Notes: generated from the sequence alone by a model not told the origin. A DNA stretch of 64,000 bases from Rhodococcus zopfii NBRC 100606 = JCM 9919 (GCF_001895025.1 NZ_BCXI01000004.1:21947-85946), one strand, 5' to 3'. Shown: positions 47,728 through 57,927, counted from the first letter of the stretch. Numbers and translations: made by a program.

Positions 47728-50700
47728 TCACTCGTAGACGCGCAGGGTGCCGGGGTTCCACAGGCCGGAGCGGGTGACCACCGTGGTCTCCGGTTCGGCG
47801 GCTGTCGCGTTCGGGTAGAACGGCGTGTACCGCTCCAGCGAACCCCAGTCCCGGGCCCAATCGTCCTTCAGATACGTCGGCACCTGCTCGGGGCGGGCCA
47901 GGACCTCGGTGAAGCCGAGGGGACCACCGAACTCGGCGGCCTGCCACGTGTCGGTCGACGACACCGCCAGCGGACGATCCGGCAGGATCCGGTAATTGGG
48001 CATCTCGGCGATGCCGTAGCGGTGGTCGAACGGACGTTGGCACGGGAACTGCAGTCCCACGGCCCAGTCCAGCAGCACCGGCTGTTCGGACCCGACGACG
48101 GAGTTGAGGGTTTCGAGCGTCGGCACGCGCGGCGGCGTGAACGCCAGCCACTGGTCACCGGTGAGGTTCGGGTCGTTCGCGACGATCCGCACCACGTTCG
48201 TGTCCGCGGGCAGGTCGTCCAGCGGCACCCGCAGGTTCCGCCACGTCGGTGCCGGACCGATGTCGCGGGGCAGGTAGCTGCCCTGCACCTCGACCGTTCC
48301 GTCCGGCTGCAGGATTCCGTACTCGACGAGCAGCGACTGCCCGTACGTGGTGGCGCCGGTGTCGTCGACGGACCAGATGCGGCCCGCCGCGGAGATCACG
48401 ATGAGCGGCGCGTCGTCGCTGCGTTCGGGCAGCTGGTACCAGCTCGACGTGAGCATCGCCGGTTCCTGGATGCCCGTCTGGTAGCTGCCGAGCACCGGGG
48501 TGACCGCCGGGTCCAGACCGAACGGCAGCTTCGCGGTGCTGCCGTTGACGGTGCGGGCACCGGATCCACCGGTCGTGCCGCCACCGGCGCCGGTCTCGAA
48601 GGTCGGCCCGATGCTCTGATTGTCGGTGTTGCCCTGACCCGGTTTGACCTCGACGTAGTCGGCGGTCAGGTCGGACGGAACCCCATCGGGGCTGAAGCCG
48701 CGTGGTCCGCCACCGGCCAGCGCGTCACCGTCCTGCGGCGGGTTGGCCGGGTCGATGACCGGGTCGAGCCTGCCCTCGTTGGGATCGACCTCGACGAGCA
48801 CGTCGTTCGCGAGCCCGCACGTCTGCCCGGCGAGCGCCCCGATGTTGGACCGCGCCAGCGAGTACGCCGGATACTGCGACACCGCGCCCTTGACCAGTGA
48901 CAGCACCTCGAACAGCACCATCGCACCGGCGACGACGGTCAGCGGTGCCGCGGCGAACGCGCGGATGCGCCGCCCCTTCGGCGACGTCGGTTTCTCCGGT
49001 GGCGGCGCGTAGCCCTCGCGCAGGTACTGCCAGGCGACCAGCGCGAGGGACAGCGCGAACAGCACCAGGAACAGCGAGCTGGACTGGTTGCCGCTGAGCG
49101 AGACCGTCTTGTCGAACCACGGGATGCCGTAGCTCGACACATACCACCAGCCGTTGATGCCCGCGAACGACACGGCCAGCACGAACAGCAGGCCGGCCAG
49201 GAAGATCGTGCGGTTGCGCCGCGACCGCAGCGCGCTGGCGGACACGACCACCGCGGTCAATGCGCCGAGCGACCCGGCGATGCCCGCGTACGCCCCGAAG
49301 TGGTGGGTCCACTTCGTGGGGTTGAACATCATGAAGAAGATCGTGCCGAAGACGATGCCGAGCAGCCGCCACGACGGGCTCACCGCGACCCCGGGGATGC
49401 GACGGCGCCGCAGCAGCACCAGCAGGCAGGTGAACAGGCACAGCAGCATCACGAGGAACGCGAAGCGGCGCGACAGCGACCCGTCCACGGTCTGCACCAT
49501 CAGGTAGTAGTAGCGGAGGAAGTCGTTCCACCACTCCTCGTTGGGACCGACGATGGTGCGCACGCGGGTCGCCTCGAGAACCGATGCGAGGGTCTGGTCC
49601 GAGAACACGACGACCAGCACCAAGGTGCCGGCGGCGGCGATCGGTGCCAGCAGCGGCAGGGTCCCGACCTGGCGGTGGCGGCGCACGACGATGCGCGTCA
49701 TGGGCCGGATGCCGGCGAGCAGCGCGGCCACACACATCAGACCGGTGGGGGCGGCGGCGAGCGTGAACGCGCCGATCAGCACTGCCGTCGCGGCGGGCAG
49801 CAGACGCCCGGTGGCGATGGCCCGTTCGATGGAGCACCAGGTCAGCAGGGCGCCGAGCGCGACGATCGGCTCGGGCCGCAGGCCGTTGTTGTAGGGCAGC
49901 CAGAACGCGAGGAACACCAGGCCGCCGGTCCACAGGGCGATCCGGTTGGTGCGCACCGCGCGACCGAGGCGCGGCACGACCTCGCGGCTGATGACCATCC
50001 AGCAGAGGATGCCGGCGATCAGCGCGGGCAGGCGCATCCACGGGCTGGCGGTGGAGATCTTCGCGAACACCGCGAGCACGTCGTAGTACCAGCCGAACGG
50101 CGCTTCGGGGACCCCGAACCAGCGGAAGTAGTTGGCCATGTAGCCGGAGTGCTCGGACGCCCGGGCCATCGTGAGCAGGTAGCCGTCGTCGGAGGTGTTC
50201 GCCCCGAAGAAATGCCAGCCGATCAGTGTCGTGACGACCACGATGTCGACGCCGGTGAACTTCCACCACCGGGCGGGCAGGAACCGGCGGTGTCCACGAC
50301 CGTCCGTGCCGTCGAGCTTGGCGAGCGCGCCCAGGGCCAGCGCCGTGAACAGCGCCGCCAGGATCATCGCGAGCAGCTTCACGACCGTCGGCGACGACGA
50401 GAACCGCGAGTCGACGTCGACGGTGACGTTCAACCCCGGCACGTCGGTGCGCAGGTCGCTGAACACACCGACGACGAGCGGACGCAGGTCACCGGTCAGT
50501 TCGCCGGCGCGGGGGTTGCCGCCCTCGTCGCTGAGGCCGACGAACTCGGCGGTGGTGCGATCGACGTCGGAGAAGATGGTGATCTCGCTGCAGGCGCTCG
50601 ACTCGACCTCGCTGCGCGGTGCGGTCGCGACCACGACGTTGCGGTCGAGCACGTCGACGTTCTCGCCGCCGACCCGCACGAACATCGCGTTGAGTGCGGC

Positions 50701-51036
50701 GCTCTCACCGTCTGCCGGGGCGGTCGACAGCAGCATGCCGCCGCTGTCGGGCAGTTCCGCGACGGTCGTGCACGGCACGGTCGCGGACAGCCGCAGCGGC
50801 ACCTGCGACATCAGCGGTGCGGTGACCGCTCCGGTCGAGCCGTTCTGCGGCCACGTCACGGTCGCTTCGGTGACGCGCACCGGCAGGAACGGGGTGGCGA
50901 CCGCGAGCAGCACACCCAGCAGACCTGCGACGACGGCGACGAGGCGCGTGGTGCGGTACTGCGCGCGCAGGTCGGTCGCGACCGGCGGCCGCGCGGCGAC
51001 TGGAGATGCGGTGGTCGTGGTCACGTCGTCGGGCAC
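47728..51036 (-). CDS. Arabinosyltransferase, Emb family (second gene)
   Basis: An 1102-residue GT53 membrane glycosyltransferase that builds arabinan from decaprenylphosphoryl-arabinose on the outer side. About 13 transmembrane helices occupy the first two thirds. The first large external loop carries ANTSDDGY with Asp283-Asp284, the catalytic pair of the GT-C fold. The exported C-terminal part is carbohydrate-binding-like and ends in a W/R-rich region. GTG at 51036 has a TAACAT hexamer 8 nt upstream. It lies 63 nt downstream of its paralogue. Which of the EmbA, EmbB or EmbC types it matches cannot be fixed by eye. It is the target family of ethambutol. Confidence 0.94.
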   Translation of the reverse strand: MPDDVTTTTASPVAARPPVATDLRAQYRTTRLVAVVAGLLGVLLAVATPFLPVRVTEATVTWPQNGSTGAVTAPLMSQVPLRLSATVPCTTVAELPDSGGMLLSTAPADGESAALNAMFVRVGGENVDVLDRNVVVATAPRSEVESSACSEITIFSDVDRTTAEFVGLSDEGGNPRAGELTGDLRPLVVGVFSDLRTDVPGLNVTVDVDSRFSSSPTVVKLLAMILAALFTALALGALAKLDGTDGRGHRRFLPARWWKFTGVDIVVVTTLIGWHFFGANTSDDGYLLTMARASEHSGYMANYFRWFGVPEAPFGWYYDVLAVFAKISTASPWMRLPALIAGILCWMVISREVVPRLGRAVRTNRIALWTGGLVFLAFWLPYNNGLRPEPIVALGALLTWCSIERAIATGRLLPAATAVLIGAFTLAAAPTGLMCVAALLAGIRPMTRIVVRRHRQVGTLPLLAPIAAAGTLVLVVVFSDQTLASVLEATRVRTIVGPNEEWWNDFLRYYYLMVQTVDGSLSRRFAFLVMLLCLFTCLLVLLRRRRIPGVAVSPSWRLLGIVFGTIFFMMFNPTKWTHHFGAYAGIAGSLGALTAVVVSASALRSRRNRTIFLAGLLFVLAVSFAGINGWWYVSSYGIPWFDKTVSLSGNQSSSLFLVLFALSLALVAWQYLREGYAPPPEKPTSPKGRRIRAFAAAPLTVVAGAMVLFEVLSLVKGAVSQYPAYSLARSNIGALAGQTCGLANDVLVEVDPNEGRLDPVIDPANPPQDGDALAGGGPRGFSPDGVPSDLTADYVEVKPGQGNTDNQSIGPTFETGAGGGTTGGSGARTVNGSTAKLPFGLDPAVTPVLGSYQTGIQEPAMLTSSWYQLPERSDDAPLIVISAAGRIWSVDDTGATTYGQSLLVEYGILQPDGTVEVQGSYLPRDIGPAPTWRNLRVPLDDLPADTNVVRIVANDPNLTGDQWLAFTPPRVPTLETLNSVVGSEQPVLLDWAVGLQFPCQRPFDHRYGIAEMPNYRILPDRPLAVSSTDTWQAAEFGGPLGFTEVLARPEQVPTYLKDDWARDWGSLERYTPFYPNATAAEPETTVVTRSGLWNPGTLRVYE

Positions 51037-51044
51037 GATTGTCG

Positions 51045-51050
51045 ATGTTA
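51045..51050 (-). promoter_or_regulatory. Putative -10 element, leaderless second emb gene
   Basis: TAACAT on the minus strand ends 8 nt before the GTG at 51036. This gene may have its own promoter in the 63-nt gap. Confidence 0.42.
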
Positions 51051-51099
51051 TCCGCAGGTGACCTGTGACGACACGCCCCCTACCCGCCCGTAACCCGGG

Positions 51100-54000
51100 T
51101 CACTCGATCAGATTCGGAACACCGTCGCGAATCGGACCGGGTGACCACAGCCCGGACCGGGTGACGTCCACCACCTGGATGTCCGCGGTCGTCGCGGTCG
51201 GATCGATCGGGGTGTACCGCTCGAGCGAACCCCAGTCGCGATCCCAGTCGTGGTTCAGGTAGGTGGGCATCGACTGCGCGTTCAGCAGCAGCGGGATCCA
51301 CCCGAGCGGGCCACCGCCGATATGGTCCTGCCAGCCGTTGGTGGCGTCCGCACCGACCCGGTCCGGGAGGATCCGGAAATCGGGGACCTCGGCGACCCCG
51401 TAGCGGTGGTCGAACGGACGCTGACACGGGAACGCCAGACCCACGGACCAGTCCAGCAGCACCGGCGCCTGATCGCCGACCACCGTGTTCAGCGTCTCCA
51501 GCCGCGGCATCCGCGGCGGCGTCACCGCGACCCACTGGTCGGGCGCGAGGTCCCCGTCGGTGACGACCAGACGCACCGCGTCCGCGTCGGCCGGGATCTG
51601 CTCGCGCGGCACGCGCAGGTTCCGCCACGACGGGGCCGGACCGATGTCGACGGGCGCGACCGCGCCGACCGGTTCGACACCGCTGCCACCGGTACGGCCG
51701 AACTCGAGCCGGACGTCCTGGCCGGGGCTGATGACCCCGTCCGGGTCGACGTACTTCACGCGCCCGGCGGCGGTGACGACGAGCAGCGGCGTCGCGTCGG
51801 TGCGTTCGGGCAGCGCGTACCAGCCGGATTCGAGTTCCGCGCTCTGCTGCACGCCCGCGCGGTAGCTGCCCAGGACCGGGGTGGTCGCCGGGTCCAGCCC
51901 GAACGGCAACGCCACCGTGCTGCCGTTGACACCGGTCTCACCTCGACCGCCGCCGGTGCCGGCGCCGGTCGAGGTGGTGGTGCCGCCCTCGTCTGGGTCG
52001 ATGGTGTTCGCGCCACCGCTGGTGGTGGTTTCCTCGTCCGCGGTCAGGTCCAGTGCCACCCCGTTGGGGGTGAAGCCGTCGTCGCGGCCCGCGCCGAGCG
52101 CGTCGGCGACGGACCCGTCCAGCGGGACCAGGGCTGTCGCGTTCGGGTCGGTTTCGACGAGCACCTCGTCGGCGAGACCGCAACCGTCGGTCAGCGACGC
52201 GATGTTGGACCGGGCGATCGAGTAGGCCGGTCCCTGCGCGACCACGCCCTTGAGCAGCGACAGCACCTCGAACAGCACGACGCACGCGGCGACCACGGTC
52301 AGCGGCGCGGATGCCAGGGTCCGTAGCCGCCCGTTGCGGTCGGGCTTCGGGGCGGTGAACGGTTCACGCAGGTGGAACCACGCGGCGAACGCGAGCGCGA
52401 CAGCGGTCAGTGCGAGCAGCGCCGTGGAGAATGCGTGGCCGGAGATCGACGGCGGTTTGTCCCACCACGGGATGCCGTAACTCGAGACGTACCACCAGCC
52501 GTTGGAGCCGGTGAATGCCATCGCCAGCACGAACAGCACCCCGGCGGTGAACAAGGCCCGGTTGCGGGGGGAGCGGATCCCGGCAGCGCCGACCCCGACC
52601 GCGGCGAGCGCCGCGACCGATCCGGCCAGGCCCGCGTACACCCCGAAGTGGTGGGTCCACTTGGTGGGTGTGGCCATCATCAGCAGCAGCGACGCGAACA
52701 CGATGCCGAGGATCCGGCGCGACGGACCGATCGCGGTGCCCGGGATGCGGCCCTTGCGCAGGATCAGCATCACGCACACGACCAGGCACAACAGCATCAC
52801 GAACACGCCGAAGCGCCGGGCCAGCGACCCGTCCGGCGACACGGTGAGCAGCGCGTCCCAGCGCAGCCGTTCGTCGAACCACGGCACGTTCGGGCCGACC
52901 GCGGACCGCACCCGGGTCGCCTCGAGCACCGATGCGAGGGTCTGGTCGGCGAATACCGCGACCATCACCACCGTTCCGGACGCGAGGAGCGGGGCGAGCG
53001 GCGCGAACCAGCCCACCAGGTTCCGCCGCGCCACCAGCACCTTCACGAGCGGGCGGGCGCCGGCGATCAGCGCCGCGACCGCGATGAGGCCGGTCGGGCC
53101 GGCGGCGAGCGAGAACGAGGCGATGAGTATCGCGATCGCGGCGGGCAGCATGCGCCCGGTCGCGATCGCCCGTTCGATGGAGCACCAGGTCAGCAGGGCG
53201 CCGAGCGCGATGATCGGTTCGGGACGCAGACCGTTGTCGTAGGGCAGCCAGAAGGCGAGGAACACCAGCCCAGCCGTCCACAGGGCGATCCGGTTGCGGC
53301 GCACCGCGACGCCGAGCCGCGGAATCACCTCGCGGCTGATCACCATCCAGCAGGCGATGGCGGCGATCAGCGCCGGCAGCCGCATCCACATGCTCGCCGT
53401 CGACACCTTCGTCATCAGCACGAGCACGTCGTAGAACCAGCCGAACGGGGCTTCCGGCACCCCGAACCAGCGGTAGTAGTTGGCCATGTAGCCGGCGTTC
53501 CCGGAGACCCGGGCCATGTTGAGGATGTAGCCGTCGTCGGAGGTGTTGGCGCCGATGACGTGCCAGACCAGCAGGGTGCCCAGGACAACACCGTCCACGA
53601 CCGTCACCCGCCACCAGCGGGCGGGGAGCACCCGGCGGGCACGGCGACGATCCACCCCGTCGATCCGGTGCAGCGCCACCAGCGAGAGCAGCGTCGACAG
53701 GACACACACGATCATCGCGACGAGCTTGACCGTCGTCGGTGTGGAGGTGAATCGCGAATCGAGTTCGGCGCGCACCGACAACCGCTCCGCATCCGGCCCG
53801 CTCGTCAGGTCCTGCGAGGTGCCCTGCAGGTCGGAGAAGATCCCGACCATCTGGGGCCGCACATCGCCCTCGACGGTCGCGACGGGCTGGTCGTCGCCGG
53901 GGCCGACGATCTCCGCGGCGGTGCGCTCTGCGTTGGAGGCGACGGTCACCGCCGTGCACGGCTGATCCGTCGGTGCCGATACGAGCACCGAATTGCGCAG

Positions 54001-54381
54001 GACCGCTTCGATGCTGCCGGGTGCGCCGTCCCGGCCCGGCACCGACCGGATGACCAACGCGTTCTCGGTGGCGTCGGGCGCAGCGGTCGGGACGGTCGAG
54101 ACGAGGGTGCCGCCGTCGTCGCCGAGCAGGCCCACCGCCGAACACGGGACGCTGACGCGCAGTTCGAGCGGTGAATACGTGATGAGGGGAACCTCGAGAT
54201 TGGCGAGGCTGTCGTTCTGCGGCCAGTTCACACTCGCCGATTCCTGCTTCACCGGCAGAAAGGGCAACGACAGGGCGAGGAGAAACCCGAGCAACCCGGT
54301 GACGATCGCGACCAGGCGTGCCGTGCGCACGGTCACGGCAGAGGAAGCGGTCGTTTCGGGCGAACGGGAATCGGCGGGCAC
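51100..54381 (-). CDS. Arabinosyltransferase, Emb family (first gene)
   Basis: A 1093-residue paralogue of the gene downstream, with the same layout: short cytoplasmic start, first helix near residue 20-45, an external domain, the ANTSDDGY loop with Asp282-Asp283, further helices, and the exported C-terminal domain. It adds arabinofuranose to arabinogalactan or lipoarabinomannan. GTG at 54381 has TAGCAT 8 nt upstream, so it is likely leaderless. Only two emb genes are present, whereas M. tuberculosis has embC-embA-embB. The aftA and dprE1/dprE2 genes that precede emb there are not in this window; a FAD dehydrogenase gene takes the divergent place. Confidence 0.94.
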   Translation of the reverse strand: MPADSRSPETTASSAVTVRTARLVAIVTGLLGFLLALSLPFLPVKQESASVNWPQNDSLANLEVPLITYSPLELRVSVPCSAVGLLGDDGGTLVSTVPTAAPDATENALVIRSVPGRDGAPGSIEAVLRNSVLVSAPTDQPCTAVTVASNAERTAAEIVGPGDDQPVATVEGDVRPQMVGIFSDLQGTSQDLTSGPDAERLSVRAELDSRFTSTPTTVKLVAMIVCVLSTLLSLVALHRIDGVDRRRARRVLPARWWRVTVVDGVVLGTLLVWHVIGANTSDDGYILNMARVSGNAGYMANYYRWFGVPEAPFGWFYDVLVLMTKVSTASMWMRLPALIAAIACWMVISREVIPRLGVAVRRNRIALWTAGLVFLAFWLPYDNGLRPEPIIALGALLTWCSIERAIATGRMLPAAIAILIASFSLAAGPTGLIAVAALIAGARPLVKVLVARRNLVGWFAPLAPLLASGTVVMVAVFADQTLASVLEATRVRSAVGPNVPWFDERLRWDALLTVSPDGSLARRFGVFVMLLCLVVCVMLILRKGRIPGTAIGPSRRILGIVFASLLLMMATPTKWTHHFGVYAGLAGSVAALAAVGVGAAGIRSPRNRALFTAGVLFVLAMAFTGSNGWWYVSSYGIPWWDKPPSISGHAFSTALLALTAVALAFAAWFHLREPFTAPKPDRNGRLRTLASAPLTVVAACVVLFEVLSLLKGVVAQGPAYSIARSNIASLTDGCGLADEVLVETDPNATALVPLDGSVADALGAGRDDGFTPNGVALDLTADEETTTSGGANTIDPDEGGTTTSTGAGTGGGRGETGVNGSTVALPFGLDPATTPVLGSYRAGVQQSAELESGWYALPERTDATPLLVVTAAGRVKYVDPDGVISPGQDVRLEFGRTGGSGVEPVGAVAPVDIGPAPSWRNLRVPREQIPADADAVRLVVTDGDLAPDQWVAVTPPRMPRLETLNTVVGDQAPVLLDWSVGLAFPCQRPFDHRYGVAEVPDFRILPDRVGADATNGWQDHIGGGPLGWIPLLLNAQSMPTYLNHDWDRDWGSLERYTPIDPTATTADIQVVDVTRSGLWSPGPIRDGVPNLIE

Positions 54382-54389
54382 AAGGCTCG

Positions 54390-54395
54390 ATGCTA
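54390..54395 (-). promoter_or_regulatory. Putative -10 element, leaderless first emb gene
   Basis: TAGCAT on the minus strand ends 8 nt before the GTG at 54381. It faces an identical hexamer for the divergent gene at 54479-54484. Confidence 0.45.
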
Positions 54396-54478
54396 GGCGA
54401 GGATGCGCCCGCGGGGGACCGGCCCTGTCCGGCGGAGACCGGCGTCCGGTATCGCGCTTGGGCCGCGAGACGTCGGAC

Positions 54479-54484
54479 TAGCAT
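54479..54484 (+). promoter_or_regulatory. Putative -10 element, leaderless FAD dehydrogenase gene
   Basis: TAGCAT ends 8 nt before the ATG at 54493, with no ribosome-binding site. A TTGGGC lies 15 nt upstream. Confidence 0.45.
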
Positions 54485-54492
54485 CGTCCGGT

Positions 54493-57330
54493 ATGGCCCG
54501 CGCGACCGATCCCGTCGACGCATCGCACGCCGGAGGCGTGGTCGGGCCGCCGCACGCCGGAGATCTGATCGCGGCGCTGCACGCCGCAGGCGTGACCGAG
54601 GTGCGGGGCGACACCACCACCCGGGCCCTCTACTCGTCCGACGCATCCCTGTACCGGGTTCCGCCGCTCGCGGTCGTCCGGCCCCGCGCCGCCGACGAGG
54701 TCGCCGCGGTGCTGGCGGTGTGCCGCGAACAGGGGGTTCCGCTGACCGCGCGCGGCGGCGGCACATCCGTTGCGGGCAACGCTGTCGGGCCCGGCGTGGT
54801 GATGGACTTCTCCCGGCACCTGAATCGGGTGCTCGAGGTGGACCCGGCGACGCGCACCGCGCGGGTCGAGCCGGGGGTGGTGCAGGCGCAGCTGCAGCGC
54901 GCGGCAGCGCCGCACGGACTCCGGTTCGGTCCCGACCCATCCACCCACAACCGCTGCACGATCGGCGGAATGATCGGCAACAATGCGTGCGGCGCGCGCA
55001 CTCTCGGCTACGGCCGCACCGTCGACAACGTCGTCGGCCTCGAGCTGATCGCCGGGACCGGGGACGCGCTGTCGCTGCCGGGTTCGGGATCACTGCTCGA
55101 GCAGTTGCGCACGGTCGCGGGCGGTCACCTTGCGACGATCCGCACCGAGTTCGGCCGGTTCGGCCGGCAGGCGTCCGGGTACGCGCTCGAACATCTGGCG
55201 CCGGAGAACGGATTCGACGCGCGCCGCATGATCGTGGGCAGCGAGGGCACGCTCGGGGTGATCACCGAGGCGACCGTGCGATTGGTCGTCGACCCGCTCG
55301 TGCGGATTCTGGTGGTGCTCGGCTACCCGGACATCGCTGCTGCCGGGGACGCCGCGCACGGTCTGCTCGCGTTCGGCCCGACCGCGTGTGAAGGCCTCGA
55401 CTCGCGGATCGTGGACGTGGTGCGCACCCGGCGCGGTCCCGGTGCGGTGCCGCCGCTGCCGCGGGGCGCGGCGTGGCTGTTCGTCGAGTTGTCCGGCGAC
55501 GAGGTCGGGGAGGTCCGCGACCGCGCCTCGGCGCTGGAACATGCTGCGGGAGCGGTTGATTCACTGATGGTGGAGGATCCGGTGCGTGCTGCCGCGCTGT
55601 GGCGGATCCGGGAGGACGGCGCGGGACTGTCGGGGCGTAGCCCGGCCGGTCTGCCCGCGCATGCCGGATGGGAGGACGCGGCGGTTCCGCCGGAGCGGGT
55701 CGGCGCGTATCTACGCGAACTCGAGTTGCTGCTCGGGGGGTACGGGATCACCGGGTATCCGTACGGGCATTTCGCCGACGGCTGCCTGCACATCCGGCTC
55801 GACATACCGCTCGAGGTCCCTGGATTGCTGCGTGAGTTCCTTTTCGCGGCAGGGCAACTCGTCGCATCCTACGGCGGATCGATGTCGGGGGAGCACGGCG
55901 ACGGACGTGCCCGCAGCGAATTGCTGCCGTTGATGTACTCGCCGGCGGCACTCCGGTTGTTCGGTGGTGTGAAGGCGGTGTTCGATCCCGACAACATCCT
56001 CAATCCGGGGGTTCTCGTCGACCCGGCGCCTGTCGACCGTGACTTGAGAGTGCCTGCTGCGCAGATCATCCGGAAGAATCTGGCGTTCCGGTACGAGAAC
56101 GACGACGGCGATTTCACCCGTGCCGTGCACCGCTGCACCGGTGTCGGCAAGTGTCGCGCCGACACGACCGCAGCAGGCGGCGTCATGTGCCCGTCCTATC
56201 TGGCGACGCGCGAGGAGAAGGACTCGACCCGCGGGCGGGCGCGAGTGCTGCAGGAGATGCTCAACGGTGGTCTGGTCACCGATTCGTGGGGCTCCCGTGA
56301 GGTGCAGGAGGCGCTGGAGCTGTGCCTGTCCTGCAAGGGCTGTGCGTCCGACTGCCCCACCGGTGTCGACATGGCGACGTGGAAATCGGAAGTGCTGTAC
56401 CAGCGGTACCGGCACCGTCCGCGTCCGGCCGGGCACTACACGCTGGGCCGGTTGCCGCGCTGGGCGGCGTGGGCGAGCCGCGCCCCACGCCTGGTCAACG
56501 CCGTCGCGCGGACGCCGGGTGTCGCCGCGGCGGGGATGACGGTCGCCGGCGTGGACCGACGTCGTAGCGTCCCGCGGTTCGCGACGCGCACGTTCCGGCG
56601 CTGGTTCGCCGACAGCGGAGCGCAGCGGTCGCAGGTCGGCGACCCGGTGCTGCTGTTCGTCGACACCTTCACCGACTACTTCACGCCCGAGGTCGGGATC
56701 GCCGCCGTGCAGGTGCTCGAGGCAGCCGGATTCCGGGTGCGCGTCACCGACCGGCAGCAGTGCTGCGGTCTGACCTGGATCACCACCGGGCAGCTCGATG
56801 CGGCACGAAAAATTCTGGGCCGCACCGTCTCCGAGCTCTTCCGCGCCGGAATCCCGATCGTCGGGCTCGAGCCGTCGTGCACCGCCGTGCTGCGATCCGA
56901 CACCGTGGATCTGCTCGGATCGCAACCGGCGCGGGTCGTCGCGCAGTCGACGGTGACGCTTGCCGAACTGCTCGCCGACCGGTCACTGCCGTCGCTGGCC
57001 GGCACCACCGTCGTTGCGCAGCCGCACTGCCACCACCATGCGGTGATGGGCTGGGACGCCGACGCGGACCTTCTGCGGCACGCCGGCGCCGCCGTCACCC
57101 GCCTCGGTGGATGCTGTGGCCTCGCCGGGAACTTCGGTGTCGAACGCGGCCACTACGAGGTGTCCGTCGCGGTCGCGGAGCATCAGCTTCTTCCCGCGGT
57201 CGAGGCGGCGGCCGACGATCACATCGTCCTCGCCGACGGCTACTCGTGCCGTACCCAGCTCGCCGATCTCACCGACCGTCGCGGGCTGCATCTGGCCGAA
57301 CTCCTCGCCTCCCGCCTTCCCCCCGGGTGA
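54493..57330 (+). CDS. FAD-binding and Fe-S-binding fusion dehydrogenase (GlcD/DLD + GlpC-like)
   Basis: A 945-residue fusion. An N-terminal PCMH-type FAD domain (about residues 50-260) has TSVAGNAVGPGVVMDFS and GNNACGARTLGYG, and an FAD-oxidase C domain follows (to about 520). Then two 4Fe-4S clusters use Cys548, Cys554 and the MCPSY cysteine plus the CLSCKGCASDCP run from Cys611. Two CCG domains (Cys757-Cys758 and Cys874-Cys875) close it. This layout is that of respiratory D-lactate or D-2-hydroxyacid dehydrogenases that pass electrons to quinone. ATG at 54493 is set by the leaderless hexamer. It converges on idi with a 9-nt gap. The substrate is inferred from the family only. Confidence 0.9.
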   Translation: MARATDPVDASHAGGVVGPPHAGDLIAALHAAGVTEVRGDTTTRALYSSDASLYRVPPLAVVRPRAADEVAAVLAVCREQGVPLTARGGGTSVAGNAVGPGVVMDFSRHLNRVLEVDPATRTARVEPGVVQAQLQRAAAPHGLRFGPDPSTHNRCTIGGMIGNNACGARTLGYGRTVDNVVGLELIAGTGDALSLPGSGSLLEQLRTVAGGHLATIRTEFGRFGRQASGYALEHLAPENGFDARRMIVGSEGTLGVITEATVRLVVDPLVRILVVLGYPDIAAAGDAAHGLLAFGPTACEGLDSRIVDVVRTRRGPGAVPPLPRGAAWLFVELSGDEVGEVRDRASALEHAAGAVDSLMVEDPVRAAALWRIREDGAGLSGRSPAGLPAHAGWEDAAVPPERVGAYLRELELLLGGYGITGYPYGHFADGCLHIRLDIPLEVPGLLREFLFAAGQLVASYGGSMSGEHGDGRARSELLPLMYSPAALRLFGGVKAVFDPDNILNPGVLVDPAPVDRDLRVPAAQIIRKNLAFRYENDDGDFTRAVHRCTGVGKCRADTTAAGGVMCPSYLATREEKDSTRGRARVLQEMLNGGLVTDSWGSREVQEALELCLSCKGCASDCPTGVDMATWKSEVLYQRYRHRPRPAGHYTLGRLPRWAAWASRAPRLVNAVARTPGVAAAGMTVAGVDRRRSVPRFATRTFRRWFADSGAQRSQVGDPVLLFVDTFTDYFTPEVGIAAVQVLEAAGFRVRVTDRQQCCGLTWITTGQLDAARKILGRTVSELFRAGIPIVGLEPSCTAVLRSDTVDLLGSQPARVVAQSTVTLAELLADRSLPSLAGTTVVAQPHCHHHAVMGWDADADLLRHAGAAVTRLGGCCGLAGNFGVERGHYEVSVAVAEHQLLPAVEAAADDHIVLADGYSCRTQLADLTDRRGLHLAELLASRLPPG

Positions 57331-57339
57331 CGGGAGCCA

Positions 57340-57927
57340 TCATCGAGTGGTGCGCTGCGCGGCGGGAGGTAGGGCGGTCACCGGCGCGACGGGCCAGCCG
57401 GCGGGATCGGGTCCGAGTCGACGGAGTTGTCGTACCTGCTCGCGGCACCATGGCGACACGCTGCGGTACCCGCTCGCGACGTTCTCCGCGAAGGTTGCCC
57501 AGTCGATCCATTCGACGTCGTCCACTTCCTCCGGATTCGGGACGGGCTGCGGTCCGTCGTCGAGCACCCGGAAGACGGGACAGATTTCGTTCTCGGTGAT
57601 GCCGCTGTCCATCACTGCGTGATAGCGGAAGTCGGGCAGGACGAGCCCCACATCGGACGAATCGATTCCGAGTTCGTGATGCAGCCGCCGCCGGACCGCT
57701 TCGTGCAGCGGCTCGTCCGGGGCCGGATGTCCGCAGCAACTGTTCGTCCAGACGCCCGGCCACGTGGGTTTCTCCCGAGCGCGACGCGTGACCAGGAGCC
57801 TCCCGCGGCCGTCGAAGACGTACGCCGAGAACGCCAGGTGCAGTGGTGTCGCGGTGGTGTGGACAGTCGCTTTCGGCTCGGTGCCGACGGCGCGGCCGGC
57901 CTCGTCGACAAGCACGACATGTTCCAT
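57340..57927 (-). CDS. idi: Isopentenyl-diphosphate delta-isomerase
   Basis: A 195-residue type I (Nudix) isomerase that converts IPP to DMAPP, the starter for carotenoid and other isoprenoid chains. The active-site cysteine lies in TNSCCGHP (Cys65). His23, His30 and His67 are metal ligands, and ENEICPVF supplies the acidic metal and proton-transfer residues. ATG at 57927 with AAGGA a few bases upstream is preferred to the longer open frame that enters crtB. It is the last gene of the carotenoid operon, 41 nt after crtB, so it boosts precursor supply there. The length fits the family. Confidence 0.93.
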   Translation of the reverse strand: MEHVVLVDEAGRAVGTEPKATVHTTATPLHLAFSAYVFDGRGRLLVTRRAREKPTWPGVWTNSCCGHPAPDEPLHEAVRRRLHHELGIDSSDVGLVLPDFRYHAVMDSGITENEICPVFRVLDDGPQPVPNPEEVDDVEWIDWATFAENVASGYRSVSPWCREQVRQLRRLGPDPAGWPVAPVTALPPAAQRTTR

